NCBI GenBank assembly: GCA_001028815.1
Contig: LDJB01000001.1
Span: forward strand, 639,634 to 703,633
From: Peptococcaceae bacterium 1109
Lineage (GTDB): Bacteria; Bacillota; Limnochordia; Darwinibacteriales; Darwinibacteriaceae
Length of the DNA: 64,000 nucleotides
Reading direction: 5' to 3'
Shown here: positions 9,351 through 18,225 of the stretch, piece by piece
Numbering within the stretch: position 1 is the first letter of the stretch
How the letters are laid out: each line of letters begins with the position of its first letter
Program-made: the position numbers and the translations under genes
The notes under the pieces: generated by a model
Told to the model about the DNA's origin: nothing
The model's input: the letters and a program-made list of their open reading frames with translations, nothing else
Databases searched by the model: none

Positions 9351-10373
9351 CTATCCTCGGCCCTTGCTTGCCAGTTCTAGATCGGTAAGGCGAGCTAAAA
9401 CATGGCTGATTGGGATCCTCAATAAGGCACTAATCTCATCTGGGGAAGCCCCTCTGTGGTAGAGCTTTGCCAGCTCATCTAAATGTTCCCCGGAAGCCTC
9501 GCTGACCTCATCAAGCCCTAGGAGGACGTCGCTGGGGTCAGCGGCCAGGCCTGCGCCTTGCTGGATTAGGCGGTTGGTGCCTTCCCGGAGCGGGTCAGCG
9601 ATGGCACCGGGGATGGCCCACACATCCTTGCCGCATTCCGCAGCCCAGTCCGCGGTGTTTAGGGCACCCGACTTCAGGCTAGCCTCCACCACCAGCAGGC
9701 GCTGGGAAAGGCCTGCGATGATCCGGTTCCGCCTAGGGAAGTTTCCGGGGACCGTGGGGTGAGTGCTGGCAAACTCGCTCACCAGCGCCCCTTGTTTAGC
9801 AATCTGCTCTGCCAATCCCCTATGCTCCGCTGGATAGATGCTGCCGATGTGAGAGCCGAGGACAGCCACAGTTTCGCCACCGGCGCGCAGCGCAGCTAAG
9901 TGGGCTTGTTTGTCGATGCCCCGGGCCAGCCCGCTGACTACCGCAAACCCTCTTCGAGCAAACTCCTGGGAGAATACCCAGGCCTGCCGTTGTCCAGCAG
10001 GGGAAGGCCGCCTCGTTCCCACAACCCCAATGCAGTGCTTTCGGGGCGCGTGCCCCACAATGTAGAGCACCGGGGGTGGAACTGCCAGGGAACGGAGCTC
10101 TTGGGGGTAGTTTTGATCCACTATGGTCACAATCCTACCGCCTTGCTTTCTTGCCCATTCCTCTTCTCTTACCGGGTCCACCTTCTCCCGCTGGGTAAGC
10201 AGCTGCTGGGCAATCTTCTCCCCGATCCCTGGAGTTTGCCTGAGGTCCTTCAGGTTAGCCTCCCATGCCTTATCTAGGCCTCCGAAGTGTTCCGCTAGCG
10301 CTCGCAGGCGAAGCCCGCCGATGCCTTGCACCATGTTAAAGGCAATAATGTACAGCCGATCCAGCTTGCCCAA
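9351..10373 (-). CDS. dprA: DNA processing protein DprA (Smf), RecA loader
   Basis: 340 residues from a TTG start (LGKLDRLYIIAFN), with G-rich ribosome binding site just upstream. N-terminal helix-hairpin-helix part (residues 10-65), then the Rossmann-like DprA core: GTRRPSPAGQ, SGLARGIDKQAHLAAL, FPRRNRIIAGLS and SGALNTADWA. A C-terminal winged helix of the DprA_WH type ends the protein (HRGASPDEISALLRIPISHVLARLTDLE). DprA protects incoming single strands in transformation and loads RecA. Confidence 0.96.
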   Translation of the reverse strand: MGKLDRLYIIAFNMVQGIGGLRLRALAEHFGGLDKAWEANLKDLRQTPGIGEKIAQQLLTQREKVDPVREEEWARKQGGRIVTIVDQNYPQELRSLAVPPPVLYIVGHAPRKHCIGVVGTRRPSPAGQRQAWVFSQEFARRGFAVVSGLARGIDKQAHLAALRAGGETVAVLGSHIGSIYPAEHRGLAEQIAKQGALVSEFASTHPTVPGNFPRRNRIIAGLSQRLLVVEASLKSGALNTADWAAECGKDVWAIPGAIADPLREGTNRLIQQGAGLAADPSDVLLGLDEVSEASGEHLDELAKLYHRGASPDEISALLRIPISHVLARLTDLELASKGRG

Positions 10374-10385
10374 AGCCCACCCCCC

Positions 10386-10640
10386 TCACTCGTCGTCAAT
10401 TCCCAGGGGATCATCTATGAGGCTGTCCAAGATCGCCTGCAGTTCTTCTTCCCACTTAAGCTGATAAATGCGGAGCTCCACATCGCTCACTACAGAACCA
10501 CAGCGGCAGTTGCTGCAAAGCACACCGTACATGTGGCCGCGCCGCGCCTTAACGTTGTGGGGAGTATCAACACCGCAGATTGGACAGGGGAAAATGCGTG
10601 TCATGCCTACATCAAAGTCCAACTCTCCACCCCCTCCCAC
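10386..10640 (-). CDS. Small zinc-ribbon protein of unknown function
   Basis: 84 residues from the most upstream GTG at 10640; an ATG at 10604 (MTRIFPCPICG) would give 72 residues and is equally possible. Cysteine pairs CPICG and CSNCRCG, 18-20 residues apart, form a likely zinc ribbon; the C-terminal half is acidic and helical (LKWEEELQAILDSLIDDP). It is 12 bases upstream of dprA on the same strand and divergent from comM, so it may be co-expressed with dprA. I do not recognise the family. Confidence 0.7.
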   Translation of the reverse strand: MGGGGELDFDVGMTRIFPCPICGVDTPHNVKARRGHMYGVLCSNCRCGSVVSDVELRIYQLKWEEELQAILDSLIDDPLGIDDE

Positions 10641-10706
10641 TTGTCCCTGTTTAGCATGCCGAGGGAGGAGAGGTTCTATGTCAGGAAGGAATATTGCGAT
10701 TTTATA

Positions 10707-10717
10707 TATAATATAAC
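10707..10717. promoter_or_regulatory. AT-rich -10 like region between dprA operon and comM
   Basis: The only strongly AT-rich stretch in the divergent gap, containing TATAAT (10707-10712) and overlapping TATAAC on the plus strand, 34-39 bases before the comM start. No good -35 box is spaced correctly, so the exact promoter for comM is uncertain. Confidence 0.4.
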
Positions 10718-10750
10718 ACTAATCAGAATTTAATGCAAGGAGGTTTCAGG

Positions 10751-12187
10751 TTGATCAGCGTGCACAGTGGTGGGTTGCTGGGTATTGCCGGTTTTGCTAT
10801 TAGTGTAGAAGTGGATATCAGGCCTGGCCTGCCTGGCTTTGAGATCGTTGGCCTGCCTAGTGCCAGCGTGAAAGAAAGCAGGGCTCGGGTAAGATCTGCT
10901 ATGCGCAACAGCGGGTTTAAGTTTCCCCCTCAAAAAGTGGTTGTGAACCTTGCTCCTGCCGACGCTCGCAAGGATGGCGCTCTGTTTGACTTGGCCATTG
11001 CTCTGGGAATCTTAGCCCATCAAGGGGTTGTTCCCCGGGAAAGGCTGGCAAAAACCCTGATTGTAGGTGAGCTGTCCCTTGGAGGCAGAGTGCGCTCGGT
11101 TCCTGGGGTGCTTGCCCTAGCGGTGCTAGCCCGGGACCGTGGATGCAGCTTGATGTTTCCACAAGAGAACTCTGTGCAGGCTGCGAGCATACCTGGGGTC
11201 GAGTATCTCCCTGTGAGTTCCCTGCAGGAGGCAGTCCACGTTCTCCAAGGTAAGGTAGCTCCTGCCAGACTCCATCCAGCGGCTTACTCAGGCCAGCGTC
11301 ACGGGCCTCCATCAGAGAGAATTATCGGACAGCAGCTGGCAAAGCGGGCCCTGACAGTGGCCGCCGCGGGGCGTCACCACATTCTGCTCATGGGCCCACC
11401 GGGAGTGGGCAAAACGCTCCTAGCTCGAGCAGCGGCCGCCCTACTTCCCCCGCTGACCAAGGAAGAAGCGGTAGATGTGACCTCAGTTTACAGCGCTGCC
11501 GGCCTAGAAACAGCAGGGCTGGTGCGCAAGCGCCCAGTGCGCCAGCCCCATCACAGCATTTCACGCACTGCCCTCATCGGCGGCGGAGCACTGCCCCGTC
11601 CAGGGGAGATCTCCCTTGCCCATCGGGGCCTCTTGATCCTCGACGAACTACCTGAGTTTAGCATAGACGCCCTCCAAGCCTTGCGGGAACCCCTGGATCA
11701 AAAAAGAGTTCACATTGCCAGAGCTGGCTACAATGTGAACTTCCCTGCCGATTGTTGGATCATAGCTACAGCCAATCCCTGCCCCTGCGGTTACCTGGGC
11801 AGCAGTACACGGGAATGTAGGTGTTCAGCTGGGGACCTTGCCCGCTACCACAGAAGGCTGAGGGGACCTCTTATAGATCGCTTTGATATGTTTTGCCGCA
11901 TGGGAGAGGTTTCCCCGGATGAGGCTTCCGGTGAGGATGAGCCGTGGTATGAACACGCTCATCTCCATGGCCAGCTGCCAACCCCTTCCGTTAACCTGCC
12001 CTTAGCTCGGGATGGGGAGGCCCTTCTGGCCCAAGCGCACACCCGCCTTGGCCTGTCCATGCGGAGCTATCACAAAACTATCCGGGTGGCCCGAACCATC
12101 GCTGCCCTGAGCGGCGCCCACAGCGTGGAAGCGCCGCACGTTGCAGAGGCACTGCAGTACCGTTACCAAGGGCGACTGGGTTTTTAG
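10751..12187 (+). CDS. comM: YifB/ComM-family Mg-chelatase-like AAA+ ATPase
   Basis: The track begins at 10733 but AAGGAGG lies 7 bases before TTG at 10751; the resulting LISVHSGGLLGIAGF aligns with the family N-terminus (478 residues). N-terminal ChlI-like domain (VDIRPGLPGFEIVGLP), AAA+ core with Walker A GPPGVGKTLLARA and Walker B LLILDELPEF, a CPCGYLGS cysteine motif, and a C-terminal Mg-chelatase domain. ComM-type proteins are helicases that extend branch migration of transforming DNA. It is divergent from dprA, making a competence/recombination pair. Its stop overlaps that of the convergent lrp gene by 4 bases and there is no terminator between them. Confidence 0.93.
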   Translation: MISVHSGGLLGIAGFAISVEVDIRPGLPGFEIVGLPSASVKESRARVRSAMRNSGFKFPPQKVVVNLAPADARKDGALFDLAIALGILAHQGVVPRERLAKTLIVGELSLGGRVRSVPGVLALAVLARDRGCSLMFPQENSVQAASIPGVEYLPVSSLQEAVHVLQGKVAPARLHPAAYSGQRHGPPSERIIGQQLAKRALTVAAAGRHHILLMGPPGVGKTLLARAAAALLPPLTKEEAVDVTSVYSAAGLETAGLVRKRPVRQPHHSISRTALIGGGALPRPGEISLAHRGLLILDELPEFSIDALQALREPLDQKRVHIARAGYNVNFPADCWIIATANPCPCGYLGSSTRECRCSAGDLARYHRRLRGPLIDRFDMFCRMGEVSPDEASGEDEPWYEHAHLHGQLPTPSVNLPLARDGEALLAQAHTRLGLSMRSYHKTIRVARTIAALSGAHSVEAPHVAEALQYRYQGRLGF

Positions 12188-12642
12188 TTGGCGCCCCAGG
12201 CAAAGTCTTCCTTGGCTACCTTCAGCACCAAGGATGTGCCAGTGTTCAGAATGCCCGGAATATCGCTGAGTTTCCTGATAAGGAATGTGAGGAGTTCGTC
12301 GTTGTTTTTTACGGCTACCTGGATAACAAGATCGAAATTGCCAGTAGAGAGGGCTACAGAGCGTACTTCTGGGAGATCGGCCAAGGCTTGGGCGATATGG
12401 TCGATTTTCCCCCGCTCTACCTTCAGCCCCACGACTGCTACCGTGTACAGCCCAATCTTAAAGGGATCAGTTATGCCTACGATCTTCAGGACCTTTTCTT
12501 CCAAGAGGCGGGCAACCCTGCGTCGCACTGTGCCCTCTGCTAGGCCCAGCTGGTTAGCGATGGTGAGGAACGGCATCCGCCCATCCTCCTGCAACAGCTC
12601 GATTATTTCCCGATCTGTCTCATCCAATACATACTTATCCAT
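12184..12642 (-). CDS. Lrp/AsnC-family transcriptional regulator (second of a tandem pair)
   Basis: Start moved from 12675 to ATG 12642 (MDKYVLDETDREIIELLQ), matching the family N-terminus and its paralogue next door; 152 residues. Residues 5-60 form the HTH (FLTIANQLGLAEGTVRRRVARL), followed by the RAM/AsnC ligand domain (GLKVERGKIDHIAQALADLPEVRSV, LSTGNFDLVIQVAV). Its ATG overlaps the 3' end of the upstream paralogue by 8 bases. The effector is probably an amino acid but is not visible. Confidence 0.9.
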   Translation of the reverse strand: MDKYVLDETDREIIELLQEDGRMPFLTIANQLGLAEGTVRRRVARLLEEKVLKIVGITDPFKIGLYTVAVVGLKVERGKIDHIAQALADLPEVRSVALSTGNFDLVIQVAVKNNDELLTFLIRKLSDIPGILNTGTSLVLKVAKEDFAWGAN

Positions 12643-13132
12643 GGGCAGGACGATCCTCCTTGTTGGCAGACTCAAGCACTTTGGGGAAAGGAGCCCAATC
12701 GTAGGTTTGCTTGTGGATCTTCAAGACGATGGAAGTCTGGGTGCTCACAATGCCTGGAATGGCTGACAACTCATCATTGAGCAGACGCACCAGGTCTTCA
12801 CGGCTCGGGACAACCACCATGGCCACAAGGTCATGGCTGCCGGTGGTGACAATCAGGTAGCGCACCTCTTCCAGGAGTTTAAGCCGCTCCATGGCTTCCT
12901 CCAAGTGGTTGCGCTCAATCTCAAACCACACGTAGGCAACCGTATCTAGGCCTACCTTGAGGGGGTCAGTAATGCCGATGATTTTCACGACGTCGTCATT
13001 TTCTAGGCGGCGCACCCGCTTGCGGATCGTTCCTTCTGAAACACCTAGAGCCGATGCTAATGTAACGTACGATGTGCGGCCGTCTTCTTGCAGATAAGCC
13101 AGAATTTGCTGATCTAGCTCATCTAGGTGCAT
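12635..13132 (-). CDS. Lrp/AsnC-family transcriptional regulator (first of a tandem pair)
   Basis: 165 residues starting MHLDELDQQILAYLQEDGR. HTH with VTLASALGVSEGTIRKRVRRLE, then KIIGITDPLKVGLDTVAYVWFEI and the RAM domain with VTTGSHDLVAMVVVPS. It is clearly similar to the adjacent regulator (shared KI-GITDP-K-GL-TVA), so the pair arose by duplication and could form hetero-oligomers. The C-terminal extension (FPKVLESANKEDRPAHG) overlaps the downstream gene. Confidence 0.92.
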   Translation of the reverse strand: MHLDELDQQILAYLQEDGRTSYVTLASALGVSEGTIRKRVRRLENDDVVKIIGITDPLKVGLDTVAYVWFEIERNHLEEAMERLKLLEEVRYLIVTTGSHDLVAMVVVPSREDLVRLLNDELSAIPGIVSTQTSIVLKIHKQTYDWAPFPKVLESANKEDRPAHG

Positions 13133-13237
13133 CGTATCACTCCTCTTTAAGCCGCCGGTCTAGCCGACAGAACCGGGGGTGTTTTGGCTTACAGCATATA
13201 ATTCTACGATTTACGCAAATTTCCTCTTGGTATTTTG

Positions 13238-13266
13238 AGAAAAGGGAGGCGCCCTCAAGGGCGCCT
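13238..13266 (-). terminator. Rho-independent terminator of the dacF operon
   Basis: Perfect 9-bp stem AGGCGCCCT/AGGGCGCCT followed by CCCTTTTCTC on the minus strand. The dacF stop codon TGA lies in the hairpin loop. Confidence 0.75.
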
Positions 13267-14412
13267 AATCAGATTCCGTATAAACAAAGCCAAAGAGTCC
13301 CACATTACCCGCCAAAAACCACCCACTGGGACTTCCTCTGCGGCTAAGAGGGGGGTTTGTTTGATCACTTGCCCCTCATACCAAACTGTCAGGGCGCCTA
13401 CGTTTTCACCCTTGGCCACAGGAGCAGTCATGTTCTTAAGCTGCACTGAGACCTCTAGGCCGGTTGCAGTCCCTTGAGGCACCGTGATCAGGGGCTCCGA
13501 CGCGACCACGTTAACTGCCCGTTTTTTCCCTTTGTAGACCTTCACAGCGGTCTCCGCTGTCAGTTTGCGGGTGTCAACCAGATCGAAGTTGCGGAAGCCG
13601 TAGTTGAGGAGTTCAGCGGCCACCGCTTCCCTGCCCTTTTCACTCTTGCCCCCGAGCACAACTGCGATCAAGCGGCGCTCGCCCTGCTTGGCCGTGGCCA
13701 CTAAGTTGTAGCCTGCAGCGCTGAGGTGCCCTGTCTTAAGCCCATCCGCCCCTTCGAAGGAAGAGAGGAGCCCGTTGCGGTTGTACTGGACTATGGGCTT
13801 GTTCTGGGACCGAGGCTGATAGGAAAAGGACTTCTCGTGGTGGTAAGCGAGGGCTTCTGGATGGGTACGGATATAGGCACGGGCCAGATAAGCCATGTCT
13901 TTGGCGGTAACGCTATTCTCTTCTGATAAACCGTGGACATCCACAAACCGCGTCGCCAGGCCTAGTTCTCCGGCTTTCTTGTTCATCCACTGTACAAAAA
14001 CCTCTGCGGAACCTGCCAGTGCTTCCGCAAGGGCTACACAGGCATCATTGCCCGATACAACCGCGATGCCGTACAAGAGCTGTTCGATGGTGACGGTCTC
14101 TCCCACCTCAAGAAACATCTGCGACCCTGTCATCCGCCAGGCGTTTTCGCTTACACGGGTGGTATCGGTCAGGTTGATACGCCCTGCCTTAACGTGATCC
14201 ATAGCAATGAACATGGTCATGACCTTCACGAGGCTAGCTGGGATCCGCTCATCGGAGCCGTTCTTGCTGTAGAGGATTTGGCCCGAGTCGTAGTCCAAGA
14301 GAACGGCCGCGGCGGCATCCACATCAAAAGGGGGGGCTTGGGCTAGAGTTGTTGGAACGGCAGTTAGCAGAAATATGAGAAGTATACTGAAGAATAATTG
14401 CGCAGATTTCAT
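13255..14412 (-). CDS. dacF: D-alanyl-D-alanine carboxypeptidase (DacF/PBP5 family)
   Basis: 385 residues. Signal peptide at residues 1-25 (LFFSILLIFLLTAVPTTLA). Catalytic SxxK is SLVK, the second motif is SGND, the third is KTGH; a C-terminal PBP5_C domain follows (VVASEPLITVPQGTATGLEVSVQLK) and the tail is a membrane-anchoring amphipathic helix (DSLALFIRNLIRR). It trims pentapeptide side chains of peptidoglycan; in B. subtilis DacF is made in the forespore, but expression timing cannot be read here. ATG overlaps the yraN stop region (4 bases). Confidence 0.93.
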   Translation of the reverse strand: MKSAQLFFSILLIFLLTAVPTTLAQAPPFDVDAAAAVLLDYDSGQILYSKNGSDERIPASLVKVMTMFIAMDHVKAGRINLTDTTRVSENAWRMTGSQMFLEVGETVTIEQLLYGIAVVSGNDACVALAEALAGSAEVFVQWMNKKAGELGLATRFVDVHGLSEENSVTAKDMAYLARAYIRTHPEALAYHHEKSFSYQPRSQNKPIVQYNRNGLLSSFEGADGLKTGHLSAAGYNLVATAKQGERRLIAVVLGGKSEKGREAVAAELLNYGFRNFDLVDTRKLTAETAVKVYKGKKRAVNVVASEPLITVPQGTATGLEVSVQLKNMTAPVAKGENVGALTVWYEGQVIKQTPLLAAEEVPVGGFWRVMWDSLALFIRNLIRRP

Positions 14413-14753
14413 TCAAATGCTCCCTTCACCCAAAGGAATTTCATGGTTTGTCCCATCTTAGTAATGCCGAGCACGTCAAAGCGTACCGCATCATAACAGC
14501 AGTTCGTCTGGGCTAGATAGAATAAGGCGGTACGTTTGAGTCGCCTTTGCTTGACAGGAGAGACCGCTTCCAGGGGATGGCCGTAAGTTAGGGTGGAGCG
14601 GAACTTCACTTCCACAAAGACTAAAGTGGCGCCATCACGCATCACAAGGTCGATTTCGCCGCCCTGGGTGCGGTAGTTCCGCTCCAGCAGAACCAGGCCC
14701 CGCGCTGTCAAATATTGGCAGGCAGCTTCCTCGTAATACGCGCCTTTGCTCAT
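14409..14753 (-). CDS. yraN: UPF0102 / YraN-like endonuclease-fold protein
   Basis: Start set at ATG 14753 (MSKGAYYEEAACQYL), which overlaps the TGA of the upstream HD-GYP gene in an ATGA; 114 residues. The Holliday-junction-resolvase-like fold is shown by RNYRTQGGEIDLVMRDGATLVFVEVKFR, with the Asp and Glu-x-Lys of the PD-(D/E)XK core conserved. In other bacteria it sits beside rnhB as it nearly does here. The exact biochemical role is unsettled. Confidence 0.92.
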   Translation of the reverse strand: MSKGAYYEEAACQYLTARGLVLLERNYRTQGGEIDLVMRDGATLVFVEVKFRSTLTYGHPLEAVSPVKQRRLKRTALFYLAQTNCCYDAVRFDVLGITKMGQTMKFLWVKGAFE

Positions 14754-15817
14754 TCCACAACCTCGACGATGGAAAGATGCCTCGTCTTGGCCAAATCCAG
14801 CTCCCAAAACTGCTGCAGCCGCTTGCCCCAGCGGTCATACAGCACCCGGATAATGGGCCGGGCCCGCTCTTGCTGATTGATATCCACCACAATCCCGATC
14901 TCTCGGGAGTTGAGGCGCACCATGCAGCCCACAGGGTATTGGGCCACGCACAGATCTAAGAGGTCAACGATATCAGGTTCAAACTGCACGCCTTTGAGGC
15001 GGTGGATAATCCTTAGAGCTTCATGGGGTAGCATCCCCCGTTGGTAGGCCCGTTCTGAGGTCATCGCATCATAGGCATCTGCCACAGACACTATTTTGGC
15101 GTAAGGGAGGATGCGGTCGCTGGTCAATCCCCGGGGGTATCCCAGGCCCTGGGGCCGCTCGTGGTGTTGATACGCCACGTGGGCACTGCTGAGAGGAACA
15201 TCAGGGTTTTGCCGCAGGATCTGCCAGCCAAAGGTGGTGTGCTGCTGCATAATGGCCATCTCCTCATCGGTGAGCCGCCCCGGCTTGGTCAAGATGTCTT
15301 CCGGAACTTGTGTCTTACCGATGTCATGGAGAATTGCACCTAAGCCCAACTCGTAGAGCTGCTTTTCATTATAGCCCTTCTTGACGCCCAACATGACGGA
15401 TATGACGCACACGTTCACGCTGTGGGAAAAGGTGTAACCGTCATAGGAGCGCACATCGCTTAGGCTTGCCAGCACATTGGGGTTTTGCACAATCTCGTCA
15501 ATGATAGCTTTGACTGACTGGCCCACCTCGTCTAAACGAAACGTCTTGCCCACCCGCACGCTGTCAAAGACCGCCTTAATATTCGCGGTTGCCTCAGTGC
15601 GTGTCCTCTGGCTAATTGTCTCAGGGACCTCTACACCGGGACGGTCTTCGTCGATGACGTACACGCCCGGGATCCCTAGGCCGCGCAGGCGTTCTATGTA
15701 GGTTGTTTCCATTTGTACACCGCTGTTGAGCAGGATTCGTCCATCAGGGGCGAAAATCGGCCGCGCCAATTGCTCGCCACTCCGGAGATTCTCAATATGC
15801 ACAAACCTCATGCGCAA
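14750..15817 (-). CDS. HD-GYP domain protein, probable cyclic-di-GMP phosphodiesterase
   Basis: 355 residues. N-terminal 100 residues resemble the domain that usually precedes HD-GYP (GRILLNSGVQMETTYIERLRGLGIPGVYV). The HD-GYP domain shows HSVNVC, GAILHDIGKTQVPEDIL, QQHTTFGWQIL and HHERPQGLGYPRGL, so the metal ligands and the GYP tripeptide are intact, arguing for an active enzyme. The C-terminal 90 residues include a beta-rich part (VGCMVRLNSREIGIVVDI). It is translationally coupled to yraN. Target process unknown; motility is plausible given the flagellar genes nearby. Confidence 0.9.
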   Translation of the reverse strand: MRMRFVHIENLRSGEQLARPIFAPDGRILLNSGVQMETTYIERLRGLGIPGVYVIDEDRPGVEVPETISQRTRTEATANIKAVFDSVRVGKTFRLDEVGQSVKAIIDEIVQNPNVLASLSDVRSYDGYTFSHSVNVCVISVMLGVKKGYNEKQLYELGLGAILHDIGKTQVPEDILTKPGRLTDEEMAIMQQHTTFGWQILRQNPDVPLSSAHVAYQHHERPQGLGYPRGLTSDRILPYAKIVSVADAYDAMTSERAYQRGMLPHEALRIIHRLKGVQFEPDIVDLLDLCVAQYPVGCMVRLNSREIGIVVDINQQERARPIIRVLYDRWGKRLQQFWELDLAKTRHLSIVEVVE

Positions 15818-15827
15818 TACCCTTTCC

Positions 15828-16418
15828 TTAGACCGCTTTGCCGAACGTTACCCGATGAATTGGGCAGAGGCCGTGCCGTAGGATAGCCTCCCGGTGTTCG
15901 GCAGTAGGATAACCCTTGTTTCGACTAAACCCGTACTCGGGAAACATCTGATGGTAATCTTCCATAAACCGATCCCGTACTACTTTGGCTACAATGCTGG
16001 CTGCGGCGATCAGAAAGCATTGGCTGTCCCCGCGGACAATTGCCTGTTGGGGCACACTCAGCCCTGGCACAGGGCGGTTACCGTCAATCAGGCAGATCTG
16101 AGGGGCAGGTGTAAGCCCCTGGATCGCGCGGCGCATTGCGAGATAAGTGGCATTGAGGATGTTTACACGGTCGATCTCCGCTGAGGTTGCCACTCCCACC
16201 GAAACTTCCCCCCAGCGCAGGATTTCCTGGAAGGCCAGGAGCCGCTGCCTAGGAGTAAGCTTCTTGGAATCTCCAATTCCTTCAAGGTCTATCTCCGGCG
16301 GGATATGCACAGCTGCGGCCACCACCGGGCCTGCCAGCGGGCCGCGCCCCACCTCGTCAACGCCAACAATGCGGCTGAAGCCGCACTGCATGAGTGACTG
16401 CTCAATTTGCCTCACCAA
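15828..16418 (-). CDS. rnhB: Ribonuclease HII
   Basis: 196 residues. The active-site signature [19 protein letters not shown] carries the Asp-Glu pair; further acidic residues are in [11 protein letters not shown] and CLIDGN and in KVVRDRFM. It removes RNA from RNA-DNA hybrids, including single ribonucleotides. The start overlaps the rbgA stop by 17 bases, the Bacillus ylqF-rnhB arrangement. Confidence 0.96.
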   Translation of the reverse strand: MVRQIEQSLMQCGFSRIVGVDEVGRGPLAGPVVAAAVHIPPEIDLEGIGDSKKLTPRQRLLAFQEILRWGEVSVGVATSAEIDRVNILNATYLAMRRAIQGLTPAPQICLIDGNRPVPGLSVPQQAIVRGDSQCFLIAAASIVAKVVRDRFMEDYHQMFPEYGFSRNKGYPTAEHREAILRHGLCPIHRVTFGKAV

Positions 16419-17223
16419 GCTCGCCTCCCTCGCGGTCGAGGGTGACTCTTCCCAGCCTGCCTGAGCGGAAGTCAGTGAGCACAGCGGCCGCTGCTTGCTC
16501 TACATCTACCAAGCCGCCGCTTCTGAGAAAACCCCGTTTCCGCCCGATTGTCTCGAGGAAATGCTCTTCTTCCCCTGGCTCTCCATAGCGTTCGATGACA
16601 TTTGGCCGATAGTATTCTTGCAGGAAATCTAGGAGCCACTGGGCCATTTCTACCTGATCAAACACCTCATCCCGGATGGCTGCGGTGATGGCAAGCTTCC
16701 GGGCCGCTTCCTGGTCCTCGAACTTGGGCCACAGAATCCCTGGACTGTCCAGGAGCTGCAGCCCAGCGCCCCTTACCCACTGTTTGCCTCGGGTTACCCC
16801 TGGGCGGGCGCCCACCTTTGCTCCCCGGCGGCCCACTATGCGGTTGATCAACGTGGATTTACCCACATTGGGGACTCCTACAACCATGACACGAGGATCT
16901 CGCTTAAGCTGGGGGAACATCTTCTTCACCGCCAGGGCAATTTCTTGCACAGCGGTGCCTTTTGCCAGGTCAACGCCGATTGCTTTTTCACCGCGGCTGC
17001 GGTAAAACTCAATCCACGCATCGGTTAGGGCAGGGTCTGCCAAGTCGCATTTCGTAAGAACCATGAGCCGGGGCTTGTTCACGAGCTCCGCCAAATCCGG
17101 GTTGCGGCTGCTTGCAGGAACCCGGGCATCGATGAGTTCTAGTGCCACATCAACCACCTTGAGCTCCTGCACAAGCATGCGCCTGGTCTTGGCCATGTGC
17201 CCGGGATACCATTGAATAGTCAA
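16402..17223 (-). CDS. rbgA: Ribosome biogenesis GTPase RbgA (YlqF)
   Basis: 273 residues with circularly permuted GTPase motifs: G4 (LTKCDLAD) precedes G1 ([14 protein letters not shown]) and G3 ([10 protein letters not shown]). The N-terminus [11 protein letters not shown] and [11 protein letters not shown] are typical of YlqF. It assists late assembly of the 50S subunit. Sits between lepB and rnhB, as in Bacillus. Confidence 0.96.
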   Translation of the reverse strand: MTIQWYPGHMAKTRRMLVQELKVVDVALELIDARVPASSRNPDLAELVNKPRLMVLTKCDLADPALTDAWIEFYRSRGEKAIGVDLAKGTAVQEIALAVKKMFPQLKRDPRVMVVGVPNVGKSTLINRIVGRRGAKVGARPGVTRGKQWVRGAGLQLLDSPGILWPKFEDQEAARKLAITAAIRDEVFDQVEMAQWLLDFLQEYYRPNVIERYGEPGEEEHFLETIGRKRGFLRSGGLVDVEQAAAAVLTDFRSGRLGRVTLDREGGELGEAN

Positions 17224-17235
17224 CTACGTTCACTC

Positions 17236-17787
17236 CTACTGGGGATATCCACCGGGGAGGCGCAGGACTTGGATCTGCGTGATGGGCCAGTACACGAACC
17301 GGGCTACGCCTACGATGTCTGAGCGGTGGACAAATCCCACATCCGAATAGCGGCTGTCATCGCTGTTGCGGCGGTTGTCCCCGAGGACGAAGAAGCTGTC
17401 TTCTGGAACCACAACTGGCCCAAAACCTGGTGAACTGTAAGGGCCGTAGGTGGGCCCATTGACAAACGGCTCCTCCACACGCTGTCCATTGATGTAGAGA
17501 AACCCGTTGCGGATCGAGATCTCATCTCCAGGTAAACCAACAATCCTTTTGATGAACTTCCGCCTCCGGTTCGCAGGGTAGCGAAAGACTACCACATCGC
17601 CTCGCCTGGGCTCTACGAACCGGGGAGTCAGCTTGTCCACCAAGAGGCGCTGTCCATCGAGAAGGGACGGCTCCATGGAACTTCCCTGCACTAGAAAGGA
17701 CTGGGCAATGAAGGTAATAATGAATAATGCCAAGACAACGGCAATCACTAATGCCTCGACGTACTCACGAATCGTGGATTTTGCCAT
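17236..17787 (-). CDS. lepB: Type I signal peptidase
   Basis: Start placed at ATG 17787 (MAKSTIREYVEALV) because GAGGGG is 9 bases ahead; the track ATG at 17796 would abut it. 183 residues. One N-terminal membrane helix (ALVIAVVLALFIITFIA), the catalytic Ser in QGSSMEPSL, the catalytic Lys in KFIKRIVGLPGD, and box E GDNRRNSDDSRY. It cleaves signal peptides on the outer face of the membrane. Confidence 0.96.
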   Translation of the reverse strand: MAKSTIREYVEALVIAVVLALFIITFIAQSFLVQGSSMEPSLLDGQRLLVDKLTPRFVEPRRGDVVVFRYPANRRRKFIKRIVGLPGDEISIRNGFLYINGQRVEEPFVNGPTYGPYSSPGFGPVVVPEDSFFVLGDNRRNSDDSRYSDVGFVHRSDIVGVARFVYWPITQIQVLRLPGGYPQ

Positions 17788-17873
17788 GTCCTGCATCCCC
17801 TCTAGAAATGAGTGCTAATTGCCAAAAGGGGAGTGCTCACCTGCATGCACAAGGTGTCCACTCCACCTTTGAC

Positions 17874-18221
17874 TTAAGGGCGCCGGCGTTCCTTGATCCG
17901 GGCAGCCTTACCAGACCGCTCCCGCAGGTAATAAAGGCGAGCCCGCCGTACCCGGCCATGACGAACAACTTCGATTGCAGCAATCCGGGGCGAATGCACC
18001 GGGAAAGTCCTCTCCACGCCTACGCCTTGGGAGACCTTGCGTACTGTGAAGTACTCTCTTAGGCCTGAGCCCATCCGGCGGAGAACGGTTCCTTCAAACA
18101 CTTGAATGCGCTCGTTGGAACCCTCAACGACCTTCACGTGGACACGGACTGTATCGCCAGGACGAAAGTCAGGAAGATCGGAACGCATTTGCTCTTGCTC
18201 TATTGCACGAATGACATCCAT
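17874..18221 (-). CDS. rplS: 50S ribosomal protein L19
   Basis: Start at ATG 18221 with GGAGG 7 bases upstream (track start 18239 is too early); 115 residues. [27 protein letters not shown] and [23 protein letters not shown] are the L19 signature. Follows trmD by 4 bases. A loose hairpin with GGAGTG/CACTCC and CCTTTT lies downstream before lepB and may partly end transcription. Confidence 0.97.
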   Translation of the reverse strand: MDVIRAIEQEQMRSDLPDFRPGDTVRVHVKVVEGSNERIQVFEGTVLRRMGSGLREYFTVRKVSQGVGVERTFPVHSPRIAAIEVVRHGRVRRARLYYLRERSGKAARIKERRRP

Positions 18222-18225
18222 TGCA

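Noticed and set aside
13133-13237. Promoter for the lrp pair in the AT-rich part of the gap
   Set aside because: TTGCGT and TATATG occur but at 12-base spacing; no convincing promoter could be assigned.
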